64,000 bases of DNA. Origin: Microbulbifer agarilyticus S89. GTDB taxonomy: Bacteria; Pseudomonadota; Gammaproteobacteria; Pseudomonadales; Cellvibrionaceae. Positions 8,894 to 18,445 of this stretch are shown piece by piece (the first letter of the stretch is position 1; every line of letters starts with the position of its first letter). The notes beneath the pieces were generated by a model. That model did not search any database. It was not told where the DNA came from and saw nothing but the letters and a program-made list of their open reading frames with translations. Where the stretch lies: the NCBI RefSeq assembly GCF_000220505.1, contig NZ_AFPJ01000034.1:62001-126000 (forward strand), read 5' to 3'. Position numbers and translations under genes: made by a program.

Positions 8894-11650
8894 ATGATTG
8901 GCAATCTGATAAAAACAGTCTTCGGGTCGAAAAATGATCGCGAGCTCAAGCGCATGCGCAAGGTCGTTAGCAAGATCAATGCGCTGGAAGACGAATATAA
9001 GGCGCTGGACGACACGGCGCTGAAAGCCAAGACGGACGAATTCAAGCAACGCCTGGCGAACGGCGAGAAGCTGGATAGCCTGCTGCCGGAGGCGTTTGCT
9101 GCGGTGCGTGAAGCCGGTTCACGTACTCTGGGCATGCGCCACTTTGACGTACAGATGATCGGTGGTATGACCCTGCACGAAGGCCGCATCGCGGAGATGC
9201 GTACCGGTGAGGGTAAGACCCTGGTAGCAACCCTGCCGGCGTACCTGAATGCGCTAGAGGGTAAAGGCGTACATATCATCACGGTGAACGACTATCTGGC
9301 CGCGCGTGACGCCAACTGGATGCGCCCTGTGTATGAATTCCTGGGGCTGAGCGTGGGTATTGTGGTTTCCCAGCAGCACCCGGCGGAAAAGCAGGAAGCC
9401 TATCAGGCGGATATCACTTACGGCACCAACAATGAGTTCGGCTTTGACTATTTGCGCGACAACATGGTGCTGCGCAAGGAAGATCGCACCCAGCGCCCAC
9501 AGAATTTTGCGATTGTGGATGAGGTGGACTCCATCCTGATCGATGAAGCGCGTACCCCGCTGATCATCTCCGGTGCCGCGGAAGATTCCTCCCAGCTGTA
9601 CATGGCCATGAATAAGCTGGTACCGCAGTTGGAACGCGGTGAAGAGGGCGGTGAAGGTCACTACACGGTGGATGAGAAGACCCGCCAGGTAGAGATGACC
9701 GAAGATGGCCACCAGCTGATCGAAGACTTGCTTACCCGTGGCGGCCTGCTGAAAGAAGACGAATCCCTGTATGCGCCGGGAAACCTGGGCCTGCTGCACC
9801 ATGTCAACGCCGCACTGCGCGCGCACGTGCTGTTCAACAAAGATGTGGATTACATCGTGCAGAACGGCCAGGTGGTGTTGATCGACGAGCACACCGGCCG
9901 CACCATGCCGGGCCGTCGCCTGTCCGAGGGCCTGCACCAGGCGCTCGAAGCAAAAGAGAATGTTCAGATTCAGAGCGAGAGCCAGACCCTGGCCTCCACC
10001 ACTTTCCAGAACCTGTTCCGCTTTTACCCCAAACTGGCGGGTATGACCGGTACCGCAGATACCGAAGCGTTTGAGTTCCGTCAGATCTACGGTCTGGACG
10101 TGGTGGTTATCCCCACCAACCGCGAGAAGCAGCGCGAAGACCTGAATGACCTGGTGTACCTCACCAAAGATGAAAAGCTCGAAGCGATCATCGAGGACAT
10201 CAAATACTGCCGCGACAAGAAGGCGCCGATCCTGGTGGGCACCGCGTCCATCGAGACGTCCGAAGAGATGTCGCGCCTGCTGCAAAAAGCCAAGATCGAG
10301 CACCAGGTACTGAACGCCAAGTTCCACGAAAAAGAAGCGCAGATCATTGCCCAGGCCGGCCGCCCGGGTACCGTAACCATTGCTACTAACATGGCCGGCC
10401 GCGGTACGGATATTGTGCTCGGTGGTAACTGGGAAGCGGAAGTTGAGGAGCTGCAGGAGCGCGAGAAGCGTGATGCCACCGCAGAAGAAATCGACAAGAT
10501 CAAGGCAGACTGGGCGACCCGCCACGAGACCGTGATTGAGGCCGGCGGCCTGCATATTATCGGTACCGAGCGCCACGAGTCCCGTCGTATCGACAACCAG
10601 TTGCGCGGCCGTGCTGGCCGTCAGGGTGACCCGGGTGTAACCCGCTTCTACCTGTCCCTGGAAGACAATCTGATGCGTATCTTCGCCTCCGACCGGGTGA
10701 AGAACTTTATGCAGATGCTGGGCATGGAGCGTGGCGAGGCAATCGAGCACCGCATGGTCTCCAATGCCATCGAAAAAGCGCAGCGCCGTGTAGAAGGCCG
10801 CAACTTTGATATTCGTAAGCAGCTGCTGGAATACGATGATGTGGCCAATGACCAGCGCCAGGTGATCTACTCCCAGCGCAACGAGTTGCTGGAAGCCGAA
10901 ACCATCAGCGATACCATCACCGCGATCCGTGACGATGTGGTGAATGAACTGATCTCCAACCATGTGCCGCCGCAAAGCGTGGAAGAGCAGTGGGATATTC
11001 CCGCACTAGAGCAGCAGCTGGCTTCTGAGCTCGGCCTGCAACTGCCCATCAAGCAGTGGTTGGATGAAGACCGAACGCTGCATGAAGAGAGCCTGCGTGA
11101 GAAAATCATCGCGGAAGCGCAGGGTGTATACCAGCAGAAGCTGGCGCGTATCGCCGAGAGCACTGGGGATGAGAACTTGATGCCGACCATCGAGCGCCAG
11201 GTGATGTTGCAGGTGCTCGACCAGCTGTGGAAGGAGCACCTGTCCAGCATGGATCACCTGCGTGCGGGTATCGGTCTGCGCGCTTACGCCAACAAAAACC
11301 CCAAGCAGGAGTTCAAGCGCGAGTCGTTCGAGCTGTTCCAGACGCTGCTGGAGAACCTCAAACACGAGGTGATTCGCGTACTGGCTCACGTTGAGCCGAT
11401 GACCCGTGAGCAGATGGAAGAAATGGAGCAGCGCCGCCTGGAAGCGCAGCGTCGCCAGCAGCTGGAACTGCAACACGCACAGGCTTCCGCCATGCCAGAG
11501 GGTGAGGAAGCTGCCCCGGCACCTGCGCAGCCGAGTGCGGAGCCGGTACGTCGCGGTCCGCGCGTTGGCCGCAACGACCCATGCCCCTGCGGTTCCGGTA
11601 AGAAGTACAAGCAGTGCCATGGCAAGCTGACTTCTTCCACGACATCCTGA
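8894..11650 (+). CDS. secA: protein translocase ATPase SecA
   Basis: SecA is the motor ATPase that drives preproteins through SecYEG. The 918-residue protein is typical of Pseudomonas-type SecA. It has Walker A MRTGEGKT at residues 102-109, Walker [16 protein letters not shown], the preprotein cross-linking domain, the helicase motif [31 protein letters not shown], and a C-terminal zinc-binding, SecB-binding tail [15 protein letters not shown] Gln- and Pro-rich linker precedes the tail. No secM-like arrest gene is visible in the 186-bp upstream gap. It ends in a strong terminator. Confidence 0.97.
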   Translation: MIGNLIKTVFGSKNDRELKRMRKVVSKINALEDEYKALDDTALKAKTDEFKQRLANGEKLDSLLPEAFAAVREAGSRTLGMRHFDVQMIGGMTLHEGRIAEMRTGEGKTLVATLPAYLNALEGKGVHIITVNDYLAARDANWMRPVYEFLGLSVGIVVSQQHPAEKQEAYQADITYGTNNEFGFDYLRDNMVLRKEDRTQRPQNFAIVDEVDSILIDEARTPLIISGAAEDSSQLYMAMNKLVPQLERGEEGGEGHYTVDEKTRQVEMTEDGHQLIEDLLTRGGLLKEDESLYAPGNLGLLHHVNAALRAHVLFNKDVDYIVQNGQVVLIDEHTGRTMPGRRLSEGLHQALEAKENVQIQSESQTLASTTFQNLFRFYPKLAGMTGTADTEAFEFRQIYGLDVVVIPTNREKQREDLNDLVYLTKDEKLEAIIEDIKYCRDKKAPILVGTASIETSEEMSRLLQKAKIEHQVLNAKFHEKEAQIIAQAGRPGTVTIATNMAGRGTDIVLGGNWEAEVEELQEREKRDATAEEIDKIKADWATRHETVIEAGGLHIIGTERHESRRIDNQLRGRAGRQGDPGVTRFYLSLEDNLMRIFASDRVKNFMQMLGMERGEAIEHRMVSNAIEKAQRRVEGRNFDIRKQLLEYDDVANDQRQVIYSQRNELLEAETISDTITAIRDDVVNELISNHVPPQSVEEQWDIPALEQQLASELGLQLPIKQWLDEDRTLHEESLREKIIAEAQGVYQQKLARIAESTGDENLMPTIERQVMLQVLDQLWKEHLSSMDHLRAGIGLRAYANKNPKQEFKRESFELFQTLLENLKHEVIRVLAHVEPMTREQMEEMEQRRLEAQRRQQLELQHAQASAMPEGEEAAPAPAQPSAEPVRRGPRVGRNDPCPCGSGKKYKQCHGKLTSSTTS

Positions 11651-11693
11651 GGTCAACTCTGACCATTTAACACAGGCTTGTTGCTGACTTATT

Positions 11694-11724
11694 AAAAGGC
11701 CCGCTCTTACCAGCGGGCCTTTTT
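11694..11724 (+). terminator. Rho-independent terminator of secA
   Basis: A twelve-pair stem (11694-11705 with 11712-11723) with a six-base loop carries a T-run on its 3' side, 44 bp after the secA stop. The A-rich 5' side could also serve the minus strand. Confidence 0.85.
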
Positions 11725-11770
11725 CTTTATAATCTGCGCTTAACTCGTGAATGTTCAAGGACGTATCCGT

Positions 11771-12970
11771 ATGGCGCAGCCTCTCCCTTCGATTCCCGGC
11801 ATCCGTCTTGCCGCCGTTCCCGCCAAGGTCAAAGACTGGCAGCGTAATGACCTGTTGCTGATCGACATTGCCGAGGGTGCCAGCGTTTCCGCCACTTTTA
11901 CCCAGAATGCGTTTTGTGCGGCCCCGGTACTGGTGGCAAAAGAGCATATCCGCGAGGGCGGCATTCGCGCGCTGCTGGTGAATGCTGGCAATGCCAACGC
12001 GGCAACGGGAGAGCGGGGGCTGCAGGATGCCAGCCGCTGCTGCGAGGGCGTCGCCCAGGCACTCGGCACCAGCGCACAGCAGGTGTTGCCTTTCAGCACT
12101 GGTGTCATTGGCGAGCACCTGCCGGTGCAGAATATTTTGAATGCGATTCCCACGGCCGCGGCGCAGCTGCAGGCAGACGGATGGGAAAGTGCCGCCAAGG
12201 CCATCATGACCACCGACACGCGCCCGAAAACGGCAAGCCGTCAGATAGAGATTGCCGGTGAGACCATCTCCATTGTCGGTATCGCCAAAGGCGCCGGCAT
12301 GGTCCAGCCCAATATGGCGACCATGCTCGCCTATGTCGCCACCGATGCGCGTATTCCACAAAATGTCTTGGATACGCTGGTACAGGAAGCAGTCGCGGCG
12401 TCGTTCAACCGCATCAGTGTGGACGGGGACACTTCGACCAACGATGCCTGTGTGTTAATCGCCAGTGGCGCCACTGGTCCGGAGCTTGCGGATACAAACA
12501 GTGATACCTATGCGCAGCTGAAGGCCGCCATTATTGCTGTGCATATCGAATTGGCGCAGGCTATTGTGAAAGACGGTGAGGGCGCGACCAAGTTCGTTAC
12601 CGTGCAGGTGAACAATGCCGCCAGCTCGGAAGAGGCGTTGCGAATGGCGTTTGAGATCGGTGAATCCCCGCTGGTAAAAACGGCGCTCTACGCCTCAGAT
12701 CCCAACTGGGGCCGACTGGTAATGGCGATTGGCAATGCCGGCGCAAAAGACCTGGAAACCAACAAGATCTGTGTGTATCTCGACGATGTGCAAATCGTCG
12801 AGGCCGGTGGGCGCGCAGCGAGTTATACCGAGGATGCCGGGCAGAAGGTTTTCGAGCAGGCGGAATTTACAATTTCCGTAGATTTGCAGCGCGGCGACGT
12901 CAGCGAACATATCTGGACCTGCGACTTCTCCCACGAGTACGTCACCATCAACGCGGAGTACCGCACCTGA
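11771..12970 (+). CDS. argJ: bifunctional glutamate N-acetyltransferase / amino-acid N-acetyltransferase ArgJ
   Basis: ArgJ recycles the acetyl group from N-acetylornithine to glutamate in the cyclic arginine pathway and may also use acetyl-CoA. The 399-residue precursor cleaves itself into alpha and beta chains at the Thr of MVQPNMATMLAY (near residue 186). Other family landmarks are FTQNAFCAAPV, NAGNANAATG, STGVIGE and the C-terminal DPNWGRLVMAIGNAG. ATG at 11771 was chosen because AAGGA lies 9 bp upstream; an in-frame GTG at 11747 is less likely. The stop overlaps the mutT start by one base. Confidence 0.94.
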   Translation: MAQPLPSIPGIRLAAVPAKVKDWQRNDLLLIDIAEGASVSATFTQNAFCAAPVLVAKEHIREGGIRALLVNAGNANAATGERGLQDASRCCEGVAQALGTSAQQVLPFSTGVIGEHLPVQNILNAIPTAAAQLQADGWESAAKAIMTTDTRPKTASRQIEIAGETISIVGIAKGAGMVQPNMATMLAYVATDARIPQNVLDTLVQEAVAASFNRISVDGDTSTNDACVLIASGATGPELADTNSDTYAQLKAAIIAVHIELAQAIVKDGEGATKFVTVQVNNAASSEEALRMAFEIGESPLVKTALYASDPNWGRLVMAIGNAGAKDLETNKICVYLDDVQIVEAGGRAASYTEDAGQKVFEQAEFTISVDLQRGDVSEHIWTCDFSHEYVTINAEYRT

Positions 12971-13392
12971 TGAGCGGCGCCGCAATCAAACATATTCATG
13001 TCGCGGTTGGGGTGATTCTTGGCACCGACGGCCGCATTCTCCTGGCCAAGCGCCCCGACCACTTGCATATGGGTGGCCGCTGGGAGTTTCCCGGCGGCAA
13101 GGTCGAGAACAATGAATCTATTCAGGCGGCCATGACGCGTGAGCTGAAGGAAGAGCTCGATATTGACGTAAAGGCAATGGAGCCACTGATCGAAGTTCGA
13201 CACGACTACGGCGACAAGCAGGTATTTCTGGATACCTGGTGTGTTACCGAGTTTGCGGGCAAGGAGCGTGGCGTCGAAGGGCAGGAGCTTGCCTGGGTTC
13301 CTGTAAGTGAACTGCCGGAATATCACTTTCCCGATGCAAACCAGCCTATTGTTGAGGCGGTGTTGAACTACGTAAACCGTTCCTATAAATAA
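12970..13392 (+). CDS. mutT: MutT-type Nudix hydrolase (8-oxo-dGTP diphosphatase)
   Basis: MutT removes 8-oxo-dGTP from the nucleotide pool to prevent A-to-C transversions. The 140-residue protein has a complete Nudix box beginning GGKVENNES and ending RELKEELDI (about residues 38-60), preceded by the MutT signature VILGTDGRILLAKRP and GGRWEFPGG. It is the free-standing form, without the thiamine-phosphate synthase-like domain fused in some Pseudomonas homologues. ATGA overlap with argJ suggests coupling. A repeat element follows about 70 bp after the stop. Confidence 0.88.
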   Translation: MSGAAIKHIHVAVGVILGTDGRILLAKRPDHLHMGGRWEFPGGKVENNESIQAAMTRELKEELDIDVKAMEPLIEVRHDYGDKQVFLDTWCVTEFAGKERGVEGQELAWVPVSELPEYHFPDANQPIVEAVLNYVNRSYK

Positions 13393-13463
13393 GACTTGCG
13401 TTTGGATAGCTCTTTGTAGAGTGTCCGCGCAGAAATTCAGAGTGCATAGTTCGACTTGAAGGC

Positions 13464-13580
13464 AAGTGCTGGGTGTGGATTTTCGGGATCGTCGCAAACA
13501 GGATGTTTGCGCCGAAGCGCCCAGGGATGGGTTCACAGGGGAGCGCCTAGCTCGGTCCCGAAAATCCACACCCAGTGCTT
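13464..13580. repeat. inverted-repeat intergenic element
   Basis: Perfect 20-bp inverted arms lie at 13469-13488 and 13556-13575, and the near-match continues to 13464 and 13580. Inside is a perfect hairpin (13493-13500 with 13504-13511, three-base loop) and a bulged GC-rich stem around 13517-13547. The whole could fold as one cruciform-like structure. It lies between two convergent genes and has no T-run. It resembles a REP/BIME-type or small non-autonomous mobile element, but no second copy was noticed in this window. Confidence 0.7.
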
Positions 13581-13619
13581 GGCCGCTACTGCAGGGCAAT
13601 CTGAGCGCATAGGTAACAG

Positions 13620-13640
13620 AGCCCCTATTTCTTAGGGGCT
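13620..13640 (-). terminator. weak terminator-like hairpin at the end of the acyltransferase gene
   Basis: An eight-pair stem (13620-13627 with 13633-13640) with a five-base loop overlaps the minus-strand stop codon. No T-run follows on either strand, so function is uncertain. Confidence 0.35.
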
Positions 13641-14729
13641 AATAAAAATCCCCCGCTTGAACAGAAAGCGCAACACCAGCCACTGCAGCAGTATCACTCC
13701 ACAAGCAATCACTAAGATCCCCGCGTCTTGCGGCAAGGCGGCAGCAATACCACCAAACACACCTTTACTCGAATACTGCCAGTTCACTAGGCTGGTACCG
13801 AGATACACCAGAATGGCGTTGCAACCGATCACCGAGAAAAAATAGGTGAAGGAATTCCAGTGCCATACATCCACAAGCAGATAGAAAAGTCCCAGTAAAA
13901 GTAAGCAACAGCCGCAGGTGATCAATACGAACGAACTGGTCCACAGTTCCTTGTTCACCGGGTAAACCGAGTGCCACACATAGCCAGCTACGAGGCAGGC
14001 TACGCCCGCGGCAAATAACCCTTTCAGGATTGCCTTGTGGTCGCCAGCATGTTTACTCAGCCAGCGGCCGGCGAAAACTCCGAACAGCGCATTGGCAATA
14101 GCCGGGATGGTAGACAGAACACCTTCCGGGTCATACGCGCGGTTCTGGTAGGTGATACCGGGCAAAAAGTGCTGATCCACCCACGCATTTACCGAGCCAT
14201 CGGGTGTGTAATTGCCGGCAGTGGCCTGTACTAGCCAGTAGCCGAGCAGAATGCTTGCGGTAATGATGTACTGGGAGCGGATACCGAAGTGCCATACGAT
14301 CATTGCCGCGAAAAACCAGGCAAAGCCGATGCGCGCCAGCACACTGGCGTAGCGAATTTCACTGAGGTCGGCGGGGATGCCGGTACCCCAGCCATGGTTG
14401 TAAAGTATTCCCAACAAAACAAGCAGGAGCAGGCGTTTCGTCGCCTTGCGATACACCGGTGCCCTTTGGCTCACTGGCAGGCCCCGCAACGATTTATTAG
14501 CCAGGCCCAGCGTCACCCCAGATAGAAAAATAAACAGCGGGAAAATAAGGTCGTAAAACGTAAATCCATGCCAGGGTGTGTGCTGCATTTGTGCATGACC
14601 GAACTGGAAAATCGACCAGCCGGTGAGTGCAAACAGGGGAAGAAATAGGGCCTCGCCGCCGATAATCCAGAACATGTCAAAGCCGCGCAGGGCATCGACG
14701 GATGCAAGTCGTTGTTTTTTCTTGGTCAT
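13632..14729 (-). CDS. NagX-like membrane acyltransferase (DUF5009 / HGSNAT family)
   Basis: This 365-residue polytopic membrane protein resembles bacterial DUF5009 proteins related to heparan-alpha-glucosaminide N-acetyltransferase, sometimes called NagX in chitin and GlcNAc regulons. The N-terminus has RLASVDALRGFDMFWIIGGE and then WHGFTFYDLIFPLFIFLSG, both typical of the family. About ten hydrophobic segments follow. Its substrate is not established; uptake or acetylation of amino sugars is an inference. The ATG at 14729 was chosen because the conserved region starts about eight residues later; an upstream in-frame ATG at 14816 would add unrelated sequence. It lies downstream of the chitinase on the same strand, separated by a terminator. 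Confidence 0.75.
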   Translation of the reverse strand: MTKKKQRLASVDALRGFDMFWIIGGEALFLPLFALTGWSIFQFGHAQMQHTPWHGFTFYDLIFPLFIFLSGVTLGLANKSLRGLPVSQRAPVYRKATKRLLLLVLLGILYNHGWGTGIPADLSEIRYASVLARIGFAWFFAAMIVWHFGIRSQYIITASILLGYWLVQATAGNYTPDGSVNAWVDQHFLPGITYQNRAYDPEGVLSTIPAIANALFGVFAGRWLSKHAGDHKAILKGLFAAGVACLVAGYVWHSVYPVNKELWTSSFVLITCGCCLLLLGLFYLLVDVWHWNSFTYFFSVIGCNAILVYLGTSLVNWQYSSKGVFGGIAAALPQDAGILVIACGVILLQWLVLRFLFKRGIFISP

Positions 14730-14833
14730 GGTTACTGCTTTTTGACTGAAATCAGTTGTACAAAATCGAGGGCCAGAATGCTGTCGTACGATAATACGGC
14801 TTATCGCCCGCAGCATTCACGATGACCCAAAAC

Positions 14834-14861
14834 AAAAAAAGCCCCGACGGTTAGTCGGGGC
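14834..14861 (-). terminator. Rho-independent terminator of the chitinase gene
   Basis: Eight perfect pairs (14841-14848 with 14854-14861) and a five-base loop are followed on the minus strand by seven T (14834-14840). It lies about 150 bp after the chitinase stop and before the NagX-like gene. Confidence 0.85.
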
Positions 14862-15007
14862 AAACATAGGAGCAAATCCTGTAAAGGAAATTCCTATCGG
14901 TCACAACGCAGAGAGAATTTTAAAAAACCAGTTTGTTAAGGCAATCCATCCTGTGAGAGTTGGCCGGCGCTGCGCCGCCGGCCGGGAAATACCATTTCGT
15001 TAATGCG

Positions 15008-18000
15008 TTAGATGTTGCAGACAAACTCCCAGCTGCCATCGGCGGTGCCCGGCACGGACTGGGTCCACCACTTGGCGCGATACACGCTGCCGTCGTGGAT
15101 GATCAGGTCACCGGCGACCGCATTGCCGCCTTGCGGCCAATCCGGATAAGTAACCAGTCCAGCGGTGCTGACACCCTGGGCACTACAGCTGTCGCTGCCG
15201 CCCCCGGAAGAACTGCCACCTGATGAGCTACCACCAGAGGAACTGCTGCTTGAAGAGCCGCCACTGGAGAGATCGGCCAGTGGCAGATCCGGGTACTCGA
15301 AGGCCAGCGCATAAGCGGTGCCGTCAATGGTCGCGGTGTAGGCCTGTGGGCCAGAGACCGGCAGGTAATAGTTGAGCGTCATGTCCCAGCTTTCACCGTC
15401 GGCCAGGTCTTGCCATGCGGGGAGGCTGAAGCGCACACGGTGGAACTCATTTTCCAATCCGCCCACGTTACCGCCACTGGCATTGGCGCCGTCCTCAATC
15501 ACTTCCAGACCGGCACCGCTCTGGTCGGTGATGATGTTGGAAGTGGAGGTTGGCATATCAAACTCAAACACGGTGCCGCCGGGCAGGGTGCCGCCGGTGT
15601 TGTTGGTGATATACATCTTGGGGTTCAGCGGATAGTTCTGATCGCCGAGCTTGAACTCGGTGACCTCGATGCCGATATTCAGCGCTTCAGTGGGTACCGC
15701 GCGGTCGGTGCGCAGGTGACGGTAGTCGCTGGCATTGGCGAACTTGTCGTAGGCCAGGGTGGTGAGAGTATCGCCCATGTAGTACTCACCCTTTGCCGCG
15801 TCCCAGCTATAGTCGCCGGCCAGCTCCCAGAACATGATGCCGCCCACACCCTGGTCAATCACGTACTGCACCTTGGCGTCCATGGACTCTTCATCTTCGG
15901 TCGAGATAAACACGCTCTTCAGCGCGTTCCACAGCCAGGGCGCCTCGGACACGCTGTCGTAGTTGCGCGCATAGGTGCCAACCAGCGCGTCGTCCGGATT
16001 GCCAGCCGGGTCGAGGCCATAGTCGGTGACGTAGCTGCCGAGGATGCCGTTCTCCAAGTTCTTGGCATGCCACATTGGATTGGAACCGGCGCCCATCTCG
16101 TTGCCGTTTTCGTCCAGGTCGTGCCACATGTTGTCGATGCCGACGGCACCGTGACCGCAGTCAGCCGCACCGCCGGTGCCTTCTGGACATTCGGACTGCG
16201 CCGGCAGTGCTGCGGAGCCGCCGAGGCCGTTGGTGCCGCCGGATACGCCCTGCCAGCCGCGAGTGTAGTAGGGGATACCCACATTGATACGCCCTGCGGG
16301 CATGGAGCCACGGAAGTATTTCACCGCCCAGTCAATGTTCAGGTAGCCAATGCCACCGTACTGGGAAGTGCTGTACACACTGGCCGCTGCCAGCTCCGGG
16401 TCGTTGCCGTTATCAAACAGCGCGGAGTTGTGCCCCACATATTCATTCCACGCCCCGTGCAGGTCGTAGGTCATGATGTTGACGTAATCCAGATACTGGG
16501 TGATCTGCATGGTCTCCATGCCGCGCAACAGGTACCCGGAAGACGGCGAGGCGATGGTCAGCATGTAATGGGTGCCGTCCTGCTGGCCGGCCTCGTCCAG
16601 TTTTTCACGCAGTACCCGCATCAGCTCAACATAAGACTCCATCAGGGAGCCACGGAGCGGGTTGGCGATACCGAAGTCCATCGGGTTGCCGGCGTCATTC
16701 ATACTGGTGGGGTATTCGTAATCGATATCCACACCGTCAAAGCCGTACTCGCGGATAAACGCCACAGAGGAGTTGGCGAAGGCTTCGATACCTTGATGAT
16801 TGATGCTGCCGTCGGCGTTGGTGGTCATGGTGTAGAAACCACCATCGTTAACGCGGTCGCCATTCTCATTGAAGTGGCCGCCGGTTTCCGCCCAGCCGCC
16901 TACGGAGACCAGAGTCTTCACTTCCGGGTACTGTTCCTTGAATTTGGACAGCTGGTTGAAGTGGCCCTTGTAGGCGTAGTCGGGATCGGTTTCCGCGCCG
17001 GCGATGCCCGGCCATTCCATGCCGGTGGCGGGATTATCCGGATTGTCGGTATTGCCGACGGAGACGGAGTAATCGCTGGCTACATGCGCGAAGGCGTAAT
17101 TGATGTGGGTGATCTTGCCCCATGGGATGTCTTTCACCAGATAGCTCGGCTGCCCGTTGGCGCCGTTTCTCCAGCTGGTGAAGTAGCCGATGATACGGCG
17201 CGGGTGGTCAGCGCCCATGTCCTCGCGACCTTCACCGTCGTAGATGTCGCAGTAGTTGGGCGCGGTGCCCGGCGTGGTGTATAGGCCGTCCGGGCGGCAA
17301 GGGTGGTCGCCAATCACGACTTGCTCATCGGCAACCGAGATGCTGGATTCGGCGCTTGCGGTCTGGCCGTCGTTGTCGGTCGCCACGGCGGAGAGGGTGT
17401 AATCGCCGAGGGTGGCGCTCCACTGGGTGCTGTAGGGCGCACTGGTGTCGGTGCTGACCAGGTTGCCATCCACATAGAATTCCACCTGAGTCACGCTCCC
17501 GTCCGCATCGGACGCGTTGGCGCTAATAGTCAGTGTGTCACCGGTGGTATGGCTGGAACCATTCGATGGTGCGGTGATGTTGACTTGTGGCGGGACCGGG
17601 CCAACCACGATTTCGTCCACGGTGATAGCAACCGCTGCGGTGGTGGTGCTGAGGTCGTCGTTATCGGTGATGCGAGCGCTCAGGCTGGGCGTGCCGGCGA
17701 CTGCGGTCCATGTAGTTTGCCAGGGGGCAGCGGTGTCCGTGGCGATCAGGGTGCCGTCGACAAAGAACTCAACGGCGGTTACCTGGCCGTCGGCATCTGA
17801 GGCTGTGACGCTAAAGACAACGCTGTCATTTTCGTTAAACGTTGCCCCGGCGGTGGGCGCGGATACCGAGCCTTGGGGCGGTGTGAGCGGCGGCGGAGTC
17901 GTGTCGCCACAGGCGCCCAACAGGGTCCATTCCTGATAGGGACCAGAGAACTGTTCCGGGTCCTGGTTCTGGGTCCACCAGTTCGCCTGATAGGCATTGT

Positions 18001-18145
18001 CATTGTGCTGGACCTGAGCACCACCGTTGTAAGAGGGGCCCGCTTCCCACAACGGGAGAGTGGTGCAGTCGACAGCGGCGTAGCCGTGTCCGGCAGAGAG
18101 CATGGCAGCGGTCACCAGACCGAGCCTGAGCGGATTGCTGATCAT
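15008..18145 (-). CDS. secreted multimodular GH18 chitinase
   Basis: This is an extracellular endo-acting chitinase of 1045 residues. Order of parts: signal peptide (1-23, ending GHGYA); CBM5/12 chitin-binding module (about 24-80, YQANWWTQNQDPEQ); two Ig-like repeats (about 90-185 and 190-280), each with a VEFFVDG or VEFYVDG core; GH18 catalytic domain (about 300-790) with the intact DGVDIDYEYP motif, putative acid Glu477; a ChiC-type C-terminal domain (about 790-955); a Ser/Gly linker; and a second CBM5/12 ending WEFVCNI. Polyserine linkers are common in Saccharophagus, Cellvibrio and Microbulbifer secreted enzymes. The start at 18145 is chosen for the signal peptide and the AAGGTGA ribosome site. 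The upstream region has two dyads; the gene has its own terminator. Confidence 0.93.
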   Translation of the reverse strand: MISNPLRLGLVTAAMLSAGHGYAAVDCTTLPLWEAGPSYNGGAQVQHNDNAYQANWWTQNQDPEQFSGPYQEWTLLGACGDTTPPPLTPPQGSVSAPTAGATFNENDSVVFSVTASDADGQVTAVEFFVDGTLIATDTAAPWQTTWTAVAGTPSLSARITDNDDLSTTTAAVAITVDEIVVGPVPPQVNITAPSNGSSHTTGDTLTISANASDADGSVTQVEFYVDGNLVSTDTSAPYSTQWSATLGDYTLSAVATDNDGQTASAESSISVADEQVVIGDHPCRPDGLYTTPGTAPNYCDIYDGEGREDMGADHPRRIIGYFTSWRNGANGQPSYLVKDIPWGKITHINYAFAHVASDYSVSVGNTDNPDNPATGMEWPGIAGAETDPDYAYKGHFNQLSKFKEQYPEVKTLVSVGGWAETGGHFNENGDRVNDGGFYTMTTNADGSINHQGIEAFANSSVAFIREYGFDGVDIDYEYPTSMNDAGNPMDFGIANPLRGSLMESYVELMRVLREKLDEAGQQDGTHYMLTIASPSSGYLLRGMETMQITQYLDYVNIMTYDLHGAWNEYVGHNSALFDNGNDPELAAASVYSTSQYGGIGYLNIDWAVKYFRGSMPAGRINVGIPYYTRGWQGVSGGTNGLGGSAALPAQSECPEGTGGAADCGHGAVGIDNMWHDLDENGNEMGAGSNPMWHAKNLENGILGSYVTDYGLDPAGNPDDALVGTYARNYDSVSEAPWLWNALKSVFISTEDEESMDAKVQYVIDQGVGGIMFWELAGDYSWDAAKGEYYMGDTLTTLAYDKFANASDYRHLRTDRAVPTEALNIGIEVTEFKLGDQNYPLNPKMYITNNTGGTLPGGTVFEFDMPTSTSNIITDQSGAGLEVIEDGANASGGNVGGLENEFHRVRFSLPAWQDLADGESWDMTLNYYLPVSGPQAYTATIDGTAYALAFEYPDLPLADLSSGGSSSSSSSGGSSSGGSSSGGGSDSCSAQGVSTAGLVTYPDWPQGGNAVAGDLIIHDGSVYRAKWWTQSVPGTADGSWEFVCNI

Positions 18146-18445
18146 AGATTGTTCACCTTGCGGCAGATTATTTTTATAAGAATGCGACGCTTGAACTTCG
18201 GCGTCATGAAATGACATCGCTGTCAAAATAGCAATCGGGTGTTGCCGAGGCAACTGCCGGTTTTTATATAAGCGTCATTTTTGTGATTTTTTGCGCCAGT
18301 TTTTTGGCCGTCGTGCAGAGAATTGGACGTGAGTCACACTGGCACCCGGATGCCGGGGTGCATAGGGCGGGCGTAATGTGGGCGCATTGTGGCGCAAAAT
18401 GTGGAGCGGCAGGGTGACGCCGCATTGAATGAATAAATACCCGAG
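18146..18445 (-). other. chitinase upstream region with two perfect dyads
   Basis: No gene was seen. GTCAT-gaa-ATGAC lies at 18203-18215 and GTTGCC-ga-GGCAAC at 18241-18254, 58 and 96 bp upstream of the chitinase start. A minus-strand TTGACA is at 18221-18226 but lacks a matching -10 at standard spacing. The rest shows nothing recognisable. Confidence 0.35.

Noticed and set aside
9254-10975. 573-codon minus-strand frame opposite secA
   Set aside because: It lies wholly inside secA, a certain gene, and reads as a low-information shadow.
15410-17284. Long 624-codon open frame antisense to the chitinase
   Set aside because: It is the complementary shadow of a GC-rich coding region. It has no ribosome site, and the translation shows no family pattern.
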